DNA of 44,639 nt from Candidatus Kaiserbacteria bacterium (GTDB lineage: Bacteria; Patescibacteriota; Minisyncoccia; Phycocordibacterales; UBA2100): positions 1 through 44,639 of the forward strand of contig JAHFMV010000009.1 in NCBI GenBank assembly GCA_023267655.1. Reading direction: 5' to 3'. The position numbers were made by a program, and so were the translations under genes. The notes beneath the pieces are model-generated. The model searched no databases and was not told the origin of the DNA. It worked only from the letters and a program-made list of their open reading frames with translations. Below, piece by piece: positions 16,807 through 25,038 of the stretch (within the stretch, counting starts at the first letter, position 1; every line of letters starts with the position of its first letter).

Positions 16807-17571
16807 TTATTTTCTGACGACAAATACGAATCCGAGAGGGTTACGCTCCATGCTTTTCGGCCGCACACGGACAAATAACGCGTCGAGAAGACCGTACGAC
16901 AGGTACAGGATAGGGCGTACAAACCGCGGGACGGATAGTACGATCGTGTTGAAATTCGCAAGAACAGGCCCGCCACCGATCGAGCGGATGCGGGCGCTTG
17001 AATAGCCAACATCCTTAAAGATCATCTGGAGCGCTTCTTTTGTGTAGCGGAAATAATCATGCGGATCGGGATGATAGCCGACCCACCACGGCACGAACCC
17101 GATCAGCTGCCCTTCTTTTTTCAGTACTCGCCTGATCTCCTGCAACAGGTGTTCGTAGTTATAAATATGCTCAAGCACATTACAGAGCACGATAGTATCG
17201 ATCGAGTCCGACGTATAGGGGAGCATGTCGTGCTCAAAATTGATCCCCGTCATCGAACCGTCGATTGGCTCGATCGACGCATGCTCTTTTTTGAAATACT
17301 CAAAATAATCCGGATTGCGCCCACCGCCGATGTCGACTACCTTTCCGCGCAGCGTCTCTGTTGCAAGCGCGCGGTTCATGAGGATGCGCAGCATCGTCTG
17401 CCCGCGATACAAATGCTTCAAAGTCGCAAAAAGAGACCATCTGCGTCGTTGCGAGTCCCCAACGTCGCCCTCACCGTACGAGTTGTACGCCTCGGGCGCC
17501 GCTTTCCCCGCGCCTAGCATCTGTGTCTCTTTTTTCAACTTTGAAGAATCGTTTTGCAAAGTATTGTTCAT
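16807..17571 (-). CDS. SAM-dependent methyltransferase
   Basis: A 254-residue class I methyltransferase: SAM loop VVDIGGGRNPDYFEYF, acidic residue in IEPIDGS, then TIVLCNVLEHIYNYEHLLQE and RRVLKKEGQLIGFVP. The C-terminal region is hydrophobic (RPILYLSYGLLDALF), perhaps for membrane contact. The N-terminal 60 residues are basic and variable. It is 2 bp from its upstream neighbour and 1 bp from NodB. Substrate unknown, probably a glycan intermediate. Confidence 0.85.
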   Translation of the reverse strand: MNNTLQNDSSKLKKETQMLGAGKAAPEAYNSYGEGDVGDSQRRRWSLFATLKHLYRGQTMLRILMNRALATETLRGKVVDIGGGRNPDYFEYFKKEHASIEPIDGSMTGINFEHDMLPYTSDSIDTIVLCNVLEHIYNYEHLLQEIRRVLKKEGQLIGFVPWWVGYHPDPHDYFRYTKEALQMIFKDVGYSSARIRSIGGGPVLANFNTIVLSVPRFVRPILYLSYGLLDALFVRVRPKSMERNPLGFVFVVRK

Positions 17572-17573
17572 AG

Positions 17574-18530
17574 TTACTTGGACTTCAACGAGTGCATGAT
17601 GGTTGGGATCAGTTTTTCGAGTGAATGATTCGCACGGACGCTGCTTGCACGATCTCGCGGCTCGGGTGCCGTGCGGAGTGCTTCCGCGATAGCTTCCGGC
17701 GTTGCCGAAACTTTTTCTACGGGGAAACCTCCGTACGCATCACTCGTCGTAATGACCGGTAAATTCGTCGCGAGCGCTTCGAGCACGACTTTGTCGAGGC
17801 TTCCGGTCTCGCTCGTGTGCACAAGAAATGCGGCTACTCCGTATTCATCGCGCACCTGCGCCTGCGTGCATCCGCCGAGAAATTCCACCTCCGCCTTCTG
17901 TGATTGTGCAAGCTTTTCGAGCGCAGGCCGCTCGGGACCTTCGCCGATGATGCGGATGCGACGACCCGCTTGTGCGGCTCCCGTAATTGCAAGATCGTGT
18001 CGTTTGCTCTGCATCAAACGCCCGACAGAGAGCACCCACTCGCCGCGCATCTCCGGCGAAACCGGCGCGAAAAAAGCAGTGTCGATGCCGTGCCCGACCA
18101 CCGCGACTTTGCGCGAGGGAAGACGGAAACTTTCTTTCGACGCCGTAAGCACCGTGTTTGCAAAAAACGTCGCGATGCGCAGCCGAAGATTGACGCTCTT
18201 GTGCGTGTACCACAGCACCACTTTTTTTTGCATCAGCCGCCAGAGCCATCCCGCAGCGACAATATATTCCGGATTCATGTGCACGAACACGGCATCATAT
18301 TCGGCATGGCGACCGAGCGCGATCGCACACACTTCGAGCCCGCGCAGAAATCGGTGCCGCTCGCCGAGCGATATCACTTCGACGTTTTTCGGAAGCGTAT
18401 GAATGCCCTTGCGGAGGCACACGACGAGCACATGTTCGCACTCGCGAGCGAGACGCTCAATCCACGCGAGAAAAAATCCGAGTGCCGGATCATCGCGATC
18501 GACTGCTTGTGTGCAAATTAAGAGGCGCAT
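17574..18530 (-). CDS. Glycosyltransferase family 4
   Basis: A 318-residue GT-B enzyme, shorter than the usual 360-380. The donor domain has EWVLSVGRLMQSKRHDLAI, RIIGEGPERPALEKLA and HTSETGSLDKVVLEALATNLPVI with the conserved EALA region. The acceptor domain is compact. It starts inside the end of the dehydrogenase gene (13-bp overlap), so translation is probably coupled. Confidence 0.88.
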   Translation of the reverse strand: MRLLICTQAVDRDDPALGFFLAWIERLARECEHVLVVCLRKGIHTLPKNVEVISLGERHRFLRGLEVCAIALGRHAEYDAVFVHMNPEYIVAAGWLWRLMQKKVVLWYTHKSVNLRLRIATFFANTVLTASKESFRLPSRKVAVVGHGIDTAFFAPVSPEMRGEWVLSVGRLMQSKRHDLAITGAAQAGRRIRIIGEGPERPALEKLAQSQKAEVEFLGGCTQAQVRDEYGVAAFLVHTSETGSLDKVVLEALATNLPVITTSDAYGGFPVEKVSATPEAIAEALRTAPEPRDRASSVRANHSLEKLIPTIMHSLKSK

Positions 18531-19405
18531 ACGGATTTCGGATCATCACCATACACACCTTTCAAAAGATCCAAATCCTTTTCACTATCAACAAGCAAAT
18601 TAATATTCTTACACTCGAGCGCACGCAAGACACGTGCGCCGGCTGCATCTTCCGGTACAACCTTTTCGTACATTTCACGGAATGCCGCGATGTCTTTGAT
18701 AAAACAGAGGCCGCCGGCGCCGCGCCCCGTCTTTGATCCCACGTGTCCGCTCGCATGGGTCACATCCAGATGCGAGGCACCGATACGCGGATCAGCAGCG
18801 ACTGTATTTTTAATGACATCATAGTCGCAGCCCTCTTTTTGCGCGAAATCATACAGAAGATTCGCGAACATTACTTTCATATACAAGAAAAGGTTTCCGG
18901 CATATTTGATGTCTTCTGCCTCGCGCGCGGTGCAGATTATTTTGTATGGCGCCGATGGCAGAAGATTCATTACCTGCGACGCAGCCTTTTCATGCGCCTC
19001 GCGTTTCTCGGTAATGCCGATGATATTTCTATCGGGATGCGCTGCGTCCTCTCCGGCAGTCGTCACGCGCAGAAATTCGGGCGAATGCATCACGATCTTC
19101 CCCGGATGTTCTTTTTGGATTGATTCAGTCGTTCCCGGAAGCATTGTCGATTTGATCACGATCGTCGCACCGTCTTTTGCAAGTGATGCCGCACCACGCA
19201 CGATGGAATCGTCGTAGCCCTGCGGCGTCGTAGGAGTCGGGACCGCGATAAAGACAATATCGCACTCCTTGATTCGATCTTTATTCTGGATATAGGGCTC
19301 TTCGAGGGCATAGCGCACCACCTTAAACCCCCGGCGCTCAAAATCGTCGGCGTAGCTTTTGCCGATAAACCCCTGGCCGATAAAGCCGATGGTTGGCTGA
19401 TCCAT
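18518..19405 (-). CDS. UDP-glucose/GDP-mannose dehydrogenase-like protein lacking the C-terminal domain
   Basis: A 295-residue protein with the N-terminal NAD domain (IGFIGQGFIGKSYADDF) and the central domain with the catalytic cysteine in GRGAGGLCFIKDIAAF (family GGxCFxKD). The third, UDP-binding domain of standard 6-dehydrogenases (about 430 residues) is missing. It may work as a reduced form, using the central domain for dimer contact, or act on another substrate. A -10 box (TATATT) is 6 bp before the ATG, so the mRNA is probably leaderless. Confidence 0.85.
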   Translation of the reverse strand: MDQPTIGFIGQGFIGKSYADDFERRGFKVVRYALEEPYIQNKDRIKECDIVFIAVPTPTTPQGYDDSIVRGAASLAKDGATIVIKSTMLPGTTESIQKEHPGKIVMHSPEFLRVTTAGEDAAHPDRNIIGITEKREAHEKAASQVMNLLPSAPYKIICTAREAEDIKYAGNLFLYMKVMFANLLYDFAQKEGCDYDVIKNTVAADPRIGASHLDVTHASGHVGSKTGRGAGGLCFIKDIAAFREMYEKVVPEDAAGARVLRALECKNINLLVDSEKDLDLLKGVYGDDPKSVCAS

Positions 19406-19417
19406 CGAGCTAATATA
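19406..19417 (-). promoter_or_regulatory. -10 box of a leaderless promoter (dehydrogenase-like gene)
   Basis: On the minus strand TATATT is followed after 6 bp by the start codon, which places transcription start at or next to the ATG. No clear -35 box is seen. Confidence 0.5.
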
Positions 19418-19445
19418 GCCTTATTTCAGGCTTTTTGCCACGAAT

Positions 19446-19483
19446 GCTCTGTGCCTCATTTCGCCCGAAATGAGGCACAAGAG
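19446..19483. repeat. Hairpin, left copy of a pair flanking a two-gene cassette
   Basis: Perfect 14-bp stem (TGTGCCTCATTTCG and its complement, 2-base loop) at 19450-19479, with CTC/GAG extensions. It lies between two divergent leaderless promoters and covers the -35 region of the plus-strand one. The right copy, at 20794-20824, has nearly the same stem. Confidence 0.75.
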
Positions 19484-19486
19484 TGG

Positions 19487-19498
19487 TACACTTTTGGC
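19487..19498 (+). promoter_or_regulatory. -10 box of a leaderless promoter (HTH protein gene)
   Basis: TACACT at 19487-19492 lies 6 bp before ATG 19499, so the transcript probably starts at the start codon. The hairpin just upstream covers the place of the -35 box and may be an operator. Confidence 0.5.
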
Positions 19499-19966
19499 AT
19501 GTCAGACGATGCTGGGGATGCAAGTGCTCCGCCGCCAGTAGAGACGCCGAGGGCGGAAGCAACTACGCCCCCAGAAACTCCAGAGTCGATCCCAGAACCG
19601 GAAACCGTATCGACGCCAGGAGCGGAATCTACTGTCGTCACCGAACCGGCAGTTGCTCTTCCAGGAGAGAGCCGAGAAGTTCCGTCACGATCTGAACCGA
19701 CTACTTCTGCGTCGCCATCGTCCGGCACCACCATTCCGGAAAACTTCCCTGCCCGCGGCCTCGCGGCACGCCGCGCACGCCAAGAAACAAAACTTTCAAA
19801 AATCATTGACCTCGCGAAGCGACAGGAATTCATCACGAACGACGATGTCGAGAAATTACTTCACATCTCCAACGCAACCGCGACGCGATATCTGAATACG
19901 CTCGCGAAGAGCGGTAAACTGCAGCGGATTGGAAATAGCAACCACGCCCATTACAAGTTACCATAG
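19499..19966 (+). CDS. Proline-rich protein with C-terminal winged-helix DNA-binding domain
   Basis: A 155-residue protein. Residues 1-90 are low complexity (Pro, Glu, Thr, Ser) and probably disordered. From about 95 there is a basic patch (ARGLAARRARQ) and a DeoR/MarR-like winged helix, LSKIIDLAKRQEFITNDDVE with the recognition helix ISNATATRYLNTLAKSGKL. It is probably a transcription regulator. ATG 19499 was chosen because a -10 box lies 6 bp before it; the track start at 19451 is inside the hairpin. It is followed 4 bp later by the coiled-coil gene. Confidence 0.75.
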   Translation: MSDDAGDASAPPPVETPRAEATTPPETPESIPEPETVSTPGAESTVVTEPAVALPGESREVPSRSEPTTSASPSSGTTIPENFPARGLAARRARQETKLSKIIDLAKRQEFITNDDVEKLLHISNATATRYLNTLAKSGKLQRIGNSNHAHYKLP

Positions 19967-19970
19967 ACAT

Positions 19971-20786
19971 ATGGATATTGAAGGCGGGAAAGGAAATAAA
20001 AAGCGAGGAAATAGCAAGAGCGAACTACCAACGCTAGAAAATATTGGAGATCAAATTAAGAAAGCGTCGAAGAATACCGTAAAGCGTACGGACGCCGCCC
20101 TACAGAAAGCCCGTACCAAGGGGCGTGATGCACTGTCCGCGGATGAGGAACGCCTTGTGTTTGACGAGATCCATCGACTGGAACGACAGATGGAGCAAGA
20201 AGAATTTAAAGATCTATCACCAGACGAATGGACAGAGATACATAAGCAGGTGGAGGAGGAAATTAAAGAACGGGACGAGGACGAGAAAAAAGACCGCGAA
20301 GAGGTAATGCGGATGCCGATTGATGAACGCATCAGAGCAACGTTTGGGTCATCGGTTGTTAACTATTTTTTCTCTGCCGTTATTCCACGAGATTTCCGAG
20401 ACTCCGCCGATCCTGATTATTGGAAATTCAAACAAGAACGTATTTCCGAAATAGTGCATACCGCCCGAAATCGAGTGCATCAATTTGTCGAAAAATACAT
20501 TGAAGTAAAGGCTAGAAAGAATGATGTATCCTTCCGCGATTCTCATAACACGCCTACTGCGATGGACAAGGAAAAACAAGAACTTGCCAGAAGCATCGAA
20601 GCGATCTTGATAGAAGTACTTACCGACGAATACGATGAAATCCATGAGATGTTCGCTCAAGGGGTTGGTCAAGAAATCGCGAAACAGGTTGAAAATGGTT
20701 GGAATATATCCTTCCAAGTAGAGAAAATCGTCCCGGATTATCTAAAAAGAAAGGTGCTACCCGACTCATATCCAAACAGCGCATAA
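19971..20786 (+). CDS. Hypothetical charged coiled-coil protein
   Basis: A 271-residue protein, very rich in Glu, Lys, Arg and Asp, with a long helical stretch (DEERLVFDEIHRLERQMEQE, EIHKQVEEEIKERDEDEKKD). No signal, membrane helix or known motif. The second half (SSVVNYFFSAVIPRDFRDS, then ARNRVHQFVEKYIEVKARKN) may be a small helical domain. It shares an operon with the HTH protein (4-bp gap) and both are enclosed by matching hairpins. Function unknown; a partner of the HTH protein is possible. Confidence 0.7.
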   Translation: MDIEGGKGNKKRGNSKSELPTLENIGDQIKKASKNTVKRTDAALQKARTKGRDALSADEERLVFDEIHRLERQMEQEEFKDLSPDEWTEIHKQVEEEIKERDEDEKKDREEVMRMPIDERIRATFGSSVVNYFFSAVIPRDFRDSADPDYWKFKQERISEIVHTARNRVHQFVEKYIEVKARKNDVSFRDSHNTPTAMDKEKQELARSIEAILIEVLTDEYDEIHEMFAQGVGQEIAKQVENGWNISFQVEKIVPDYLKRKVLPDSYPNSA

Positions 20787-20793
20787 ACTAGTC

Positions 20794-20824
20794 TGTGCCT
20801 CATTTCAGGCCGAAATGAGGCGCA
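20794..20824. repeat. Hairpin, right copy of the flanking pair
   Basis: 13-bp stem TGTGCCTCATTTC/GAAATGAGGCGCA with one mismatch-like wobble and a 5-base loop. It matches the left copy at 19450-19479. It sits between convergent gene ends (20786 plus, 20831 minus) and could also end transcription, though neither side has a U-run. Confidence 0.75.
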
Positions 20825-20830
20825 GAGGCT

Positions 20831-21886
20831 TTAAGATCGAGCCGTTTGTTTGATGTCGTCGGTGTACTTTTGGACATATTCCTCAAACGATTGGTACGGA
20901 TACTGCTTCAGAACGCCGACGCGGTCGCCTTTTTCGAGCCACTCTTTCAGAGCGTCGGCGAAATGTTCTGGATCAGTGACGTACGCACCCGCGTCGAGCG
21001 CGATGCCGACGTCAGTCGCGAGGACGGGCTTGCCTGCGGCGAGCGCCTCGATGATGACGTTGCCGTAGCCTTCGTAGAGAGAGGGAACGAGAAGGAGATC
21101 GGCGGCGGCGTAATATGGAAGGGGATCCGTCTTCCCTTCAAAAAAGATACGGACGGAGAGACCGAGCTGCGCCGCGCGCTTTTCGAGCGCGCGGCGTTCC
21201 CTGCCGTCTCCAACGATAATCAGGCACACATCATGCGGTGCGACTTTCGCGAAACTGTCGATCGCGACCATGACATTCTTTTCCTTTTCCAAACGCGCGA
21301 CTACAAGCAGCCGCGCCTTGAATTTTGAAAATCGCCCCGCAAGGATTCCCGCGTGTGCGCTCTGAAATTTCGCGATGTCGGTATAAATCGGCAAGACGGT
21401 AACGGGCGCTGTAGAAAGTTGATTCTTCGCAATCCCCTCCTTTATCCGATTCGAATTCACGCGGACGCGATCCGCGTGCGGAAGGACGAATCGCGCGATC
21501 AAGAAACGCAGCCGATTCAACGACGTATGCCGAAATGCGGGCGCAAATAAATCCGTGTGCACCTGTACGTGTAATTTCGCGCCACGCAGGCGTGCAATTA
21601 ACCAGCCAATTAATCCCGTCTCGAATGGATCTTGTACCGTCACAACATCAGGTTTCGGCAGATCTCGTGCGAGGAGAAGTGCGCCGAGACCGGTCACGAA
21701 GCGTGAATCTGAACATGTGGAGAACACCTTCACTTTTTCAGAAAGCGACACGGGTCCATGAGACACTATCGAAAGAACGATGATCATAAGAGAGTCAAAA
21801 TGCTCTCCGTACGCAATCTGCCGCTTCGCGCTCTCGCTTAACGGATTTAAGACTTCGCGATCAGTGCCGATTGAAAGTATTTTCAT
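20831..21886 (-). CDS. Glycosyltransferase family 4
   Basis: A 351-residue GT-B enzyme: acceptor domain from MKILSIGTDREVLNPLSESA, donor domain with RLLVVARLEKEKNVMVAIDS, LIIVGDGRERRALE and VPSLYEGYGNVIIEALAAGK (the EGYGNxxIEA motif). It overlaps the upstream glycosyltransferase by 4 bp (ATGA). It faces the hairpin-flanked cassette tail to tail. Confidence 0.92.
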   Translation of the reverse strand: MKILSIGTDREVLNPLSESAKRQIAYGEHFDSLMIIVLSIVSHGPVSLSEKVKVFSTCSDSRFVTGLGALLLARDLPKPDVVTVQDPFETGLIGWLIARLRGAKLHVQVHTDLFAPAFRHTSLNRLRFLIARFVLPHADRVRVNSNRIKEGIAKNQLSTAPVTVLPIYTDIAKFQSAHAGILAGRFSKFKARLLVVARLEKEKNVMVAIDSFAKVAPHDVCLIIVGDGRERRALEKRAAQLGLSVRIFFEGKTDPLPYYAAADLLLVPSLYEGYGNVIIEALAAGKPVLATDVGIALDAGAYVTDPEHFADALKEWLEKGDRVGVLKQYPYQSFEEYVQKYTDDIKQTARS

Positions 21887-22872
21887 AGTCGTTGAACAAT
21901 CTCTGCAGCAATCTCATCCCACGAATGCGTAAACGAAAATGCGCGGATGTTCTCACGAAGCCGCTCGTACACGCTCGAATCCAAGAGGGATTCGATTGCT
22001 TCGGCCAATTTCTTTTCATCCCGCGTGTCGACAAAAATGCCGCACCCGCCGAGTCGTTCGCTCGTCCCGGTATCGTCGGTGATGACGAACGGTTTCCCGT
22101 TTGCAATGCCATCGATCACGTTATTTGAACCGACTTCGGAAATCGAAGGCACAACAACGGCGTAGGCATTTCTATTGCGCGCGAGATGTTGGTCGTGCGA
22201 GAGCAAGCTGGTGTCGAGCGTCGCGGCGGGATATTTGGCGCGGACGCGTTTGAATGCGCGCTCTAGAGTGTCATTGTTTTTGTAGACCCGCTCGCGGTTG
22301 CCACTCACAAACACCGTTCCGATCGCTTCGTGCATAACAACGGGAGGATAGAAATTCTCCAAAAGGTATGATTTCGAATTCGGAAATCCATACGCGTCTT
22401 CCCAGATTTTCTTCTGGAATTTGGTGTTGAAGAAGATAACATCGGCACCGCGCAACAACCAGCGCGTCGCAAAGAAAATAAAATGTTCTTTCAAAGAATA
22501 CGATCGCGGACGCGCATAAAATTCCGAGAGTCGCACTTGACTGTTCGTGCGCTCGATATATGACTCCCATAGAAAATCGCCGCCAACGCGCACCACAAAC
22601 GGGACGCGGCGGATTTTTGCGGCGATGAGCGCAGGAAGTCCGACACTCCACGTATCGAGTGCAAGCACAAATGTCGCGCCGGGAGCAATCGTGAGCATGC
22701 GGGAAAAATAGGCTATGTGGCGGAGAATCGGCGGCAAATGCTTCGTGTCGCCGAAGGGGACGACGGTCACCGTGTCTCCCCGCTTTTCAAACGCGTCCGT
22801 GAGACCCTTCGTGTAGACGGCGAGGACTCCCCGCTCCGGCGGAGAGAAAGGAGTAGCGATAACGACTTTCAT
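21883..22872 (-). CDS. Glycosyltransferase family 4
   Basis: A 329-residue GT4-like protein starting MKVVIATPFSPPERGVLAVY. The donor-domain end is recognisable (VVVPSISEVGSNNVIDGIAN, GKPFVITDDTGTSERLGGCG), with the usual E in SEVG. The stretch DTWSVGLPALIAAKIRRVPFVVR belongs to the acceptor domain. First gene of a two-gene operon. A weak -10-like TAGAGT lies 7 bp before the ATG. Confidence 0.88.
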   Translation of the reverse strand: MKVVIATPFSPPERGVLAVYTKGLTDAFEKRGDTVTVVPFGDTKHLPPILRHIAYFSRMLTIAPGATFVLALDTWSVGLPALIAAKIRRVPFVVRVGGDFLWESYIERTNSQVRLSEFYARPRSYSLKEHFIFFATRWLLRGADVIFFNTKFQKKIWEDAYGFPNSKSYLLENFYPPVVMHEAIGTVFVSGNRERVYKNNDTLERAFKRVRAKYPAATLDTSLLSHDQHLARNRNAYAVVVPSISEVGSNNVIDGIANGKPFVITDDTGTSERLGGCGIFVDTRDEKKLAEAIESLLDSSVYERLRENIRAFSFTHSWDEIAAEIVQRL

Positions 22873-22914
22873 TCTTAAAACTCTAGCGCATATGGTGAGG
22901 GAGCGCCATGAGGA

Positions 22915-22939
22915 AAGGGGCGCCAGTGCGGCACCCCTT
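22915..22939. terminator. GC-rich hairpin downstream of a small ORF
   Basis: Stem AAGGGG(C/T)GCC paired with GGCACCCCTT, about 10 bp, loop near AGTGC. It lies 36 bp past the stop of the small minus-strand ORF at 22975-23130 and has a short T run (TTTCC) on that strand. Possible intrinsic terminator. Confidence 0.5.
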
Positions 22940-22974
22940 GGTGTTCTGCTCTCACGTGAGAGCCTACGTGAGCC

Positions 22975-23130
22975 CTATCCTATTGGAGGGCGATGTTGGT
23001 AGTCGTGTGAGGCACGAGCATCTCCCCGCGCTTCAAGTTCCGCAAGGAAACCGTCCGTCGCGTAACACGCGTCCCTTACGCCCCACCAGAACTGGAAAAA
23101 AGCCACGATTCCGAGTGAAAATGGATTCAT
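22975..23130 (-). CDS. Small ORF with a strong Shine-Dalgarno, unknown
   Basis: A 51-residue ORF too short for the track: MNPFSLGIVAFFQFWWGVRD then a polar tail ending HRPPIG. The first 18 residues are hydrophobic and aromatic. AAGGAG lies 7 bp before the ATG, one of the very few clear Shine-Dalgarno sequences in the window. It fills most of the 350-base gap between two glycosyltransferase genes. No family recognised; the longer frame at 23033-23278 has no such signal. Confidence 0.45.
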   Translation of the reverse strand: MNPFSLGIVAFFQFWWGVRDACYATDGFLAELEARGDARASHDYQHRPPIG

Positions 23131-23223
23131 GCGCTCGCTCCTTATTCAAACCTGCTAGAACATAGTCCCTAGCTACTTGTAACCTACCTGACGCATCATG
23201 ATAGTGCAAGTGGATAGCTATGC

Positions 23224-24423
23224 CTAGAAAACCCGCGCAAAAACCTTCTCGCGCATTTGTTTCGCAATAATATCCCAATCGTACTTGTCGATAACCATCT
23301 GCTTCGCGGTCGCGACGACAGCACGAACCTTTTCCGGCCTTGCCATGATGTCTTTGATTGCATCCGCGATTTGCTGCGGCGAATCTTTATCGACTGCCCA
23401 CGCTGTTATCGGCATATCCGGATTTCGTTTTTCATCAAAAATGAAATCGGAGAGACCGCCTTCTTGCGTTGTAATCACCGGTAGGCCTGCCGCCATCGCC
23501 TCCGCAAATGATGCACCGAATCCCTCCGAGCGCGATGGGCGTGTAAAGATATCTGACGCTTTCAAATATTTCGGCATCTCGTCGTGACCGATGTGCCCGA
23601 GGAATTGCACGCGATTCTCAACCTTCAAATCCTTGGTTAATTTCTTCAGCATTGCTTCGTCGGGACCGGTACCGAGGATGATGAAATGAACGTTCTCGGG
23701 TAGAAGCGGCAGTGCACGAATCACATCATCAACCGCATTCTTCAAAACAAGCCGCGACGTCGTAATCACAAACACATCACCCATCTTCTTGCCGAGTCGA
23801 TCTTTGATTTCATTAATGACGGCGGGTGGATACTCCTGCGCAAAATGCTTCACACTCACCGCATTCGGTACCACTTCGATTGGTCCCGTAAATCCGCGCC
23901 GACGTGCCCACTTTGCGAGAAATGTCGAGAGTGTCTGGATGATATCGGCTTTAGTGAATGCACGTGAAAATAACGGCCACAGTGGTCGCAGCTTCCTTTC
24001 TATATATTCCGGCGGATCGCCTTCTTGCAAATTAAGAATGTATTTCACGCGCGGATTGAGCATTTTGAAAATCGCCGCCGGAACTCCGCATGAATGCGCG
24101 GTCATCGCCCACGTCGCGTCATAGCCGTATTTCCACTGCAGCTGTTGTGCTTTAAGCGCCGCAAGAAACTGGAAGAGCAGTTTATTCAAATGGAGAGGGA
24201 ACTTCTTAAGGTCATTCATCGTCGGATTTTTCGTCACAATCCCAATGCGGTGCACGAGTACATTGCCTATTTTCTCGATGCGCGGCAGCGTCGAATCAAA
24301 CCGGTTTGTCACCATATGAAATTCAATATCCGGGATACGATCCGTAATTTCTTTAATGGAAACCTCTGCCCCACCGACGTGTTTTGGAAAATAGGCGAGG
24401 GAAAATATCAGTACTTTTTTCAC
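23224..24423 (-). CDS. Glycosyltransferase family 4
   Basis: A 399-residue GT-B enzyme. The likely start is GTG 24423 (VKKVLIFSLAYFPKHVGGAE, a standard GT4 N-terminus); ATG 24504 would add 27 residues that look like non-coding DNA. Donor domain: FVITTSRLVLKNAVDDVIRA, FIILGTGPDEAMLKKL, FTRPSRSEGFGASFAEAMAA with the E7E-like motif. It is a single gene, transcribed away from the plus-strand gene at 24541. Confidence 0.9.
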   Translation of the reverse strand: MKKVLIFSLAYFPKHVGGAEVSIKEITDRIPDIEFHMVTNRFDSTLPRIEKIGNVLVHRIGIVTKNPTMNDLKKFPLHLNKLLFQFLAALKAQQLQWKYGYDATWAMTAHSCGVPAAIFKMLNPRVKYILNLQEGDPPEYIERKLRPLWPLFSRAFTKADIIQTLSTFLAKWARRRGFTGPIEVVPNAVSVKHFAQEYPPAVINEIKDRLGKKMGDVFVITTSRLVLKNAVDDVIRALPLLPENVHFIILGTGPDEAMLKKLTKDLKVENRVQFLGHIGHDEMPKYLKASDIFTRPSRSEGFGASFAEAMAAGLPVITTQEGGLSDFIFDEKRNPDMPITAWAVDKDSPQQIADAIKDIMARPEKVRAVVATAKQMVIDKYDWDIIAKQMREKVFARVF

Positions 24424-24540
24424 GCGTACAGTCTGACATAGAAATAATATAAGCGCGAACAGGCATCGTGCGTTCTTGTTGACATAATGAACGAGATATT
24501 GCAATATAGCCCGGTAGATCTTTAACTAGCGAGGTACGCC

Positions 24541-24996
24541 ATGTTATGGCAAATCGAACTTGGCATCTACCAGACGGCAGCGAGATATGAGGACGTAATC
24601 CGCAAGTCGGACATCCACATCAGCATCACCAGAGGAGCGGAATTGACTCTCCGTTCAAAAGATTTTGTTTGTGAGACGGTAAGAACGGAAGTTGAGTTGC
24701 GTGATATATCGATCGACGAACTCGGATTCAAAGACGGTGCCTTTTACGAACAGATCTTGAAGCACGCGGAAGAGAAAAAGTACAGAGTGTGCCCTCTTGA
24801 AGTCGGTCCCGCGATTCGTCTTGCTCATCGTGCGCAACCCCACGGTCAGGGTTATGTTATCGCATCACAGCCCTGCAGCGGAAGACTTTTTCAAATCTAT
24901 CGCGATAGTCTGGGTTTGACTTTGGGGAGCCTATCACTTCCGAGTCGGCAATTCTTGGTTGATACCTCAATGCGGCTGCTGCTCGTCCAATATTAA
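24541..24996 (+). CDS. Hypothetical protein, conserved type in Parcubacteria
   Basis: A 151-residue soluble protein, MLWQIELGIYQTAARYEDVI to LVDTSMRLLLVQY, with mixed alpha/beta character. I do not know a function. GAGGT lies 6 bp before the ATG and TTGACA (24479-24484) is a good -35 box, so this gene appears to have a leader with a Shine-Dalgarno-like site, unlike most here. It is followed by a strong hairpin and faces the fusion gene tail to tail. Confidence 0.7.
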   Translation: MLWQIELGIYQTAARYEDVIRKSDIHISITRGAELTLRSKDFVCETVRTEVELRDISIDELGFKDGAFYEQILKHAEEKKYRVCPLEVGPAIRLAHRAQPHGQGYVIASQPCSGRLFQIYRDSLGLTLGSLSLPSRQFLVDTSMRLLLVQY

Positions 24997-25005
24997 CGGG
25001 CTTTT

Positions 25006-25034
25006 TCGGACCCCTCCATTTCGGAAGGGTCCGA
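25006..25034. terminator. Bidirectional terminator between convergent genes
   Basis: 12-bp stem TCGGACCCCTCC/GGAAGGGTCCGA with one mismatch and an ATTTC loop, preceded by CTTTTT. It lies 9 bp after the plus-strand stop and 5 bp before the end of the minus-strand gene. Confidence 0.7.
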
Positions 25035-25038
25035 TGCT

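Noticed and set aside
23033-23278. 81-residue minus-strand ORF
   Set aside because: Overlaps the 51-residue ORF in another frame; only the shorter one has a Shine-Dalgarno and a clean hydrophobic start.
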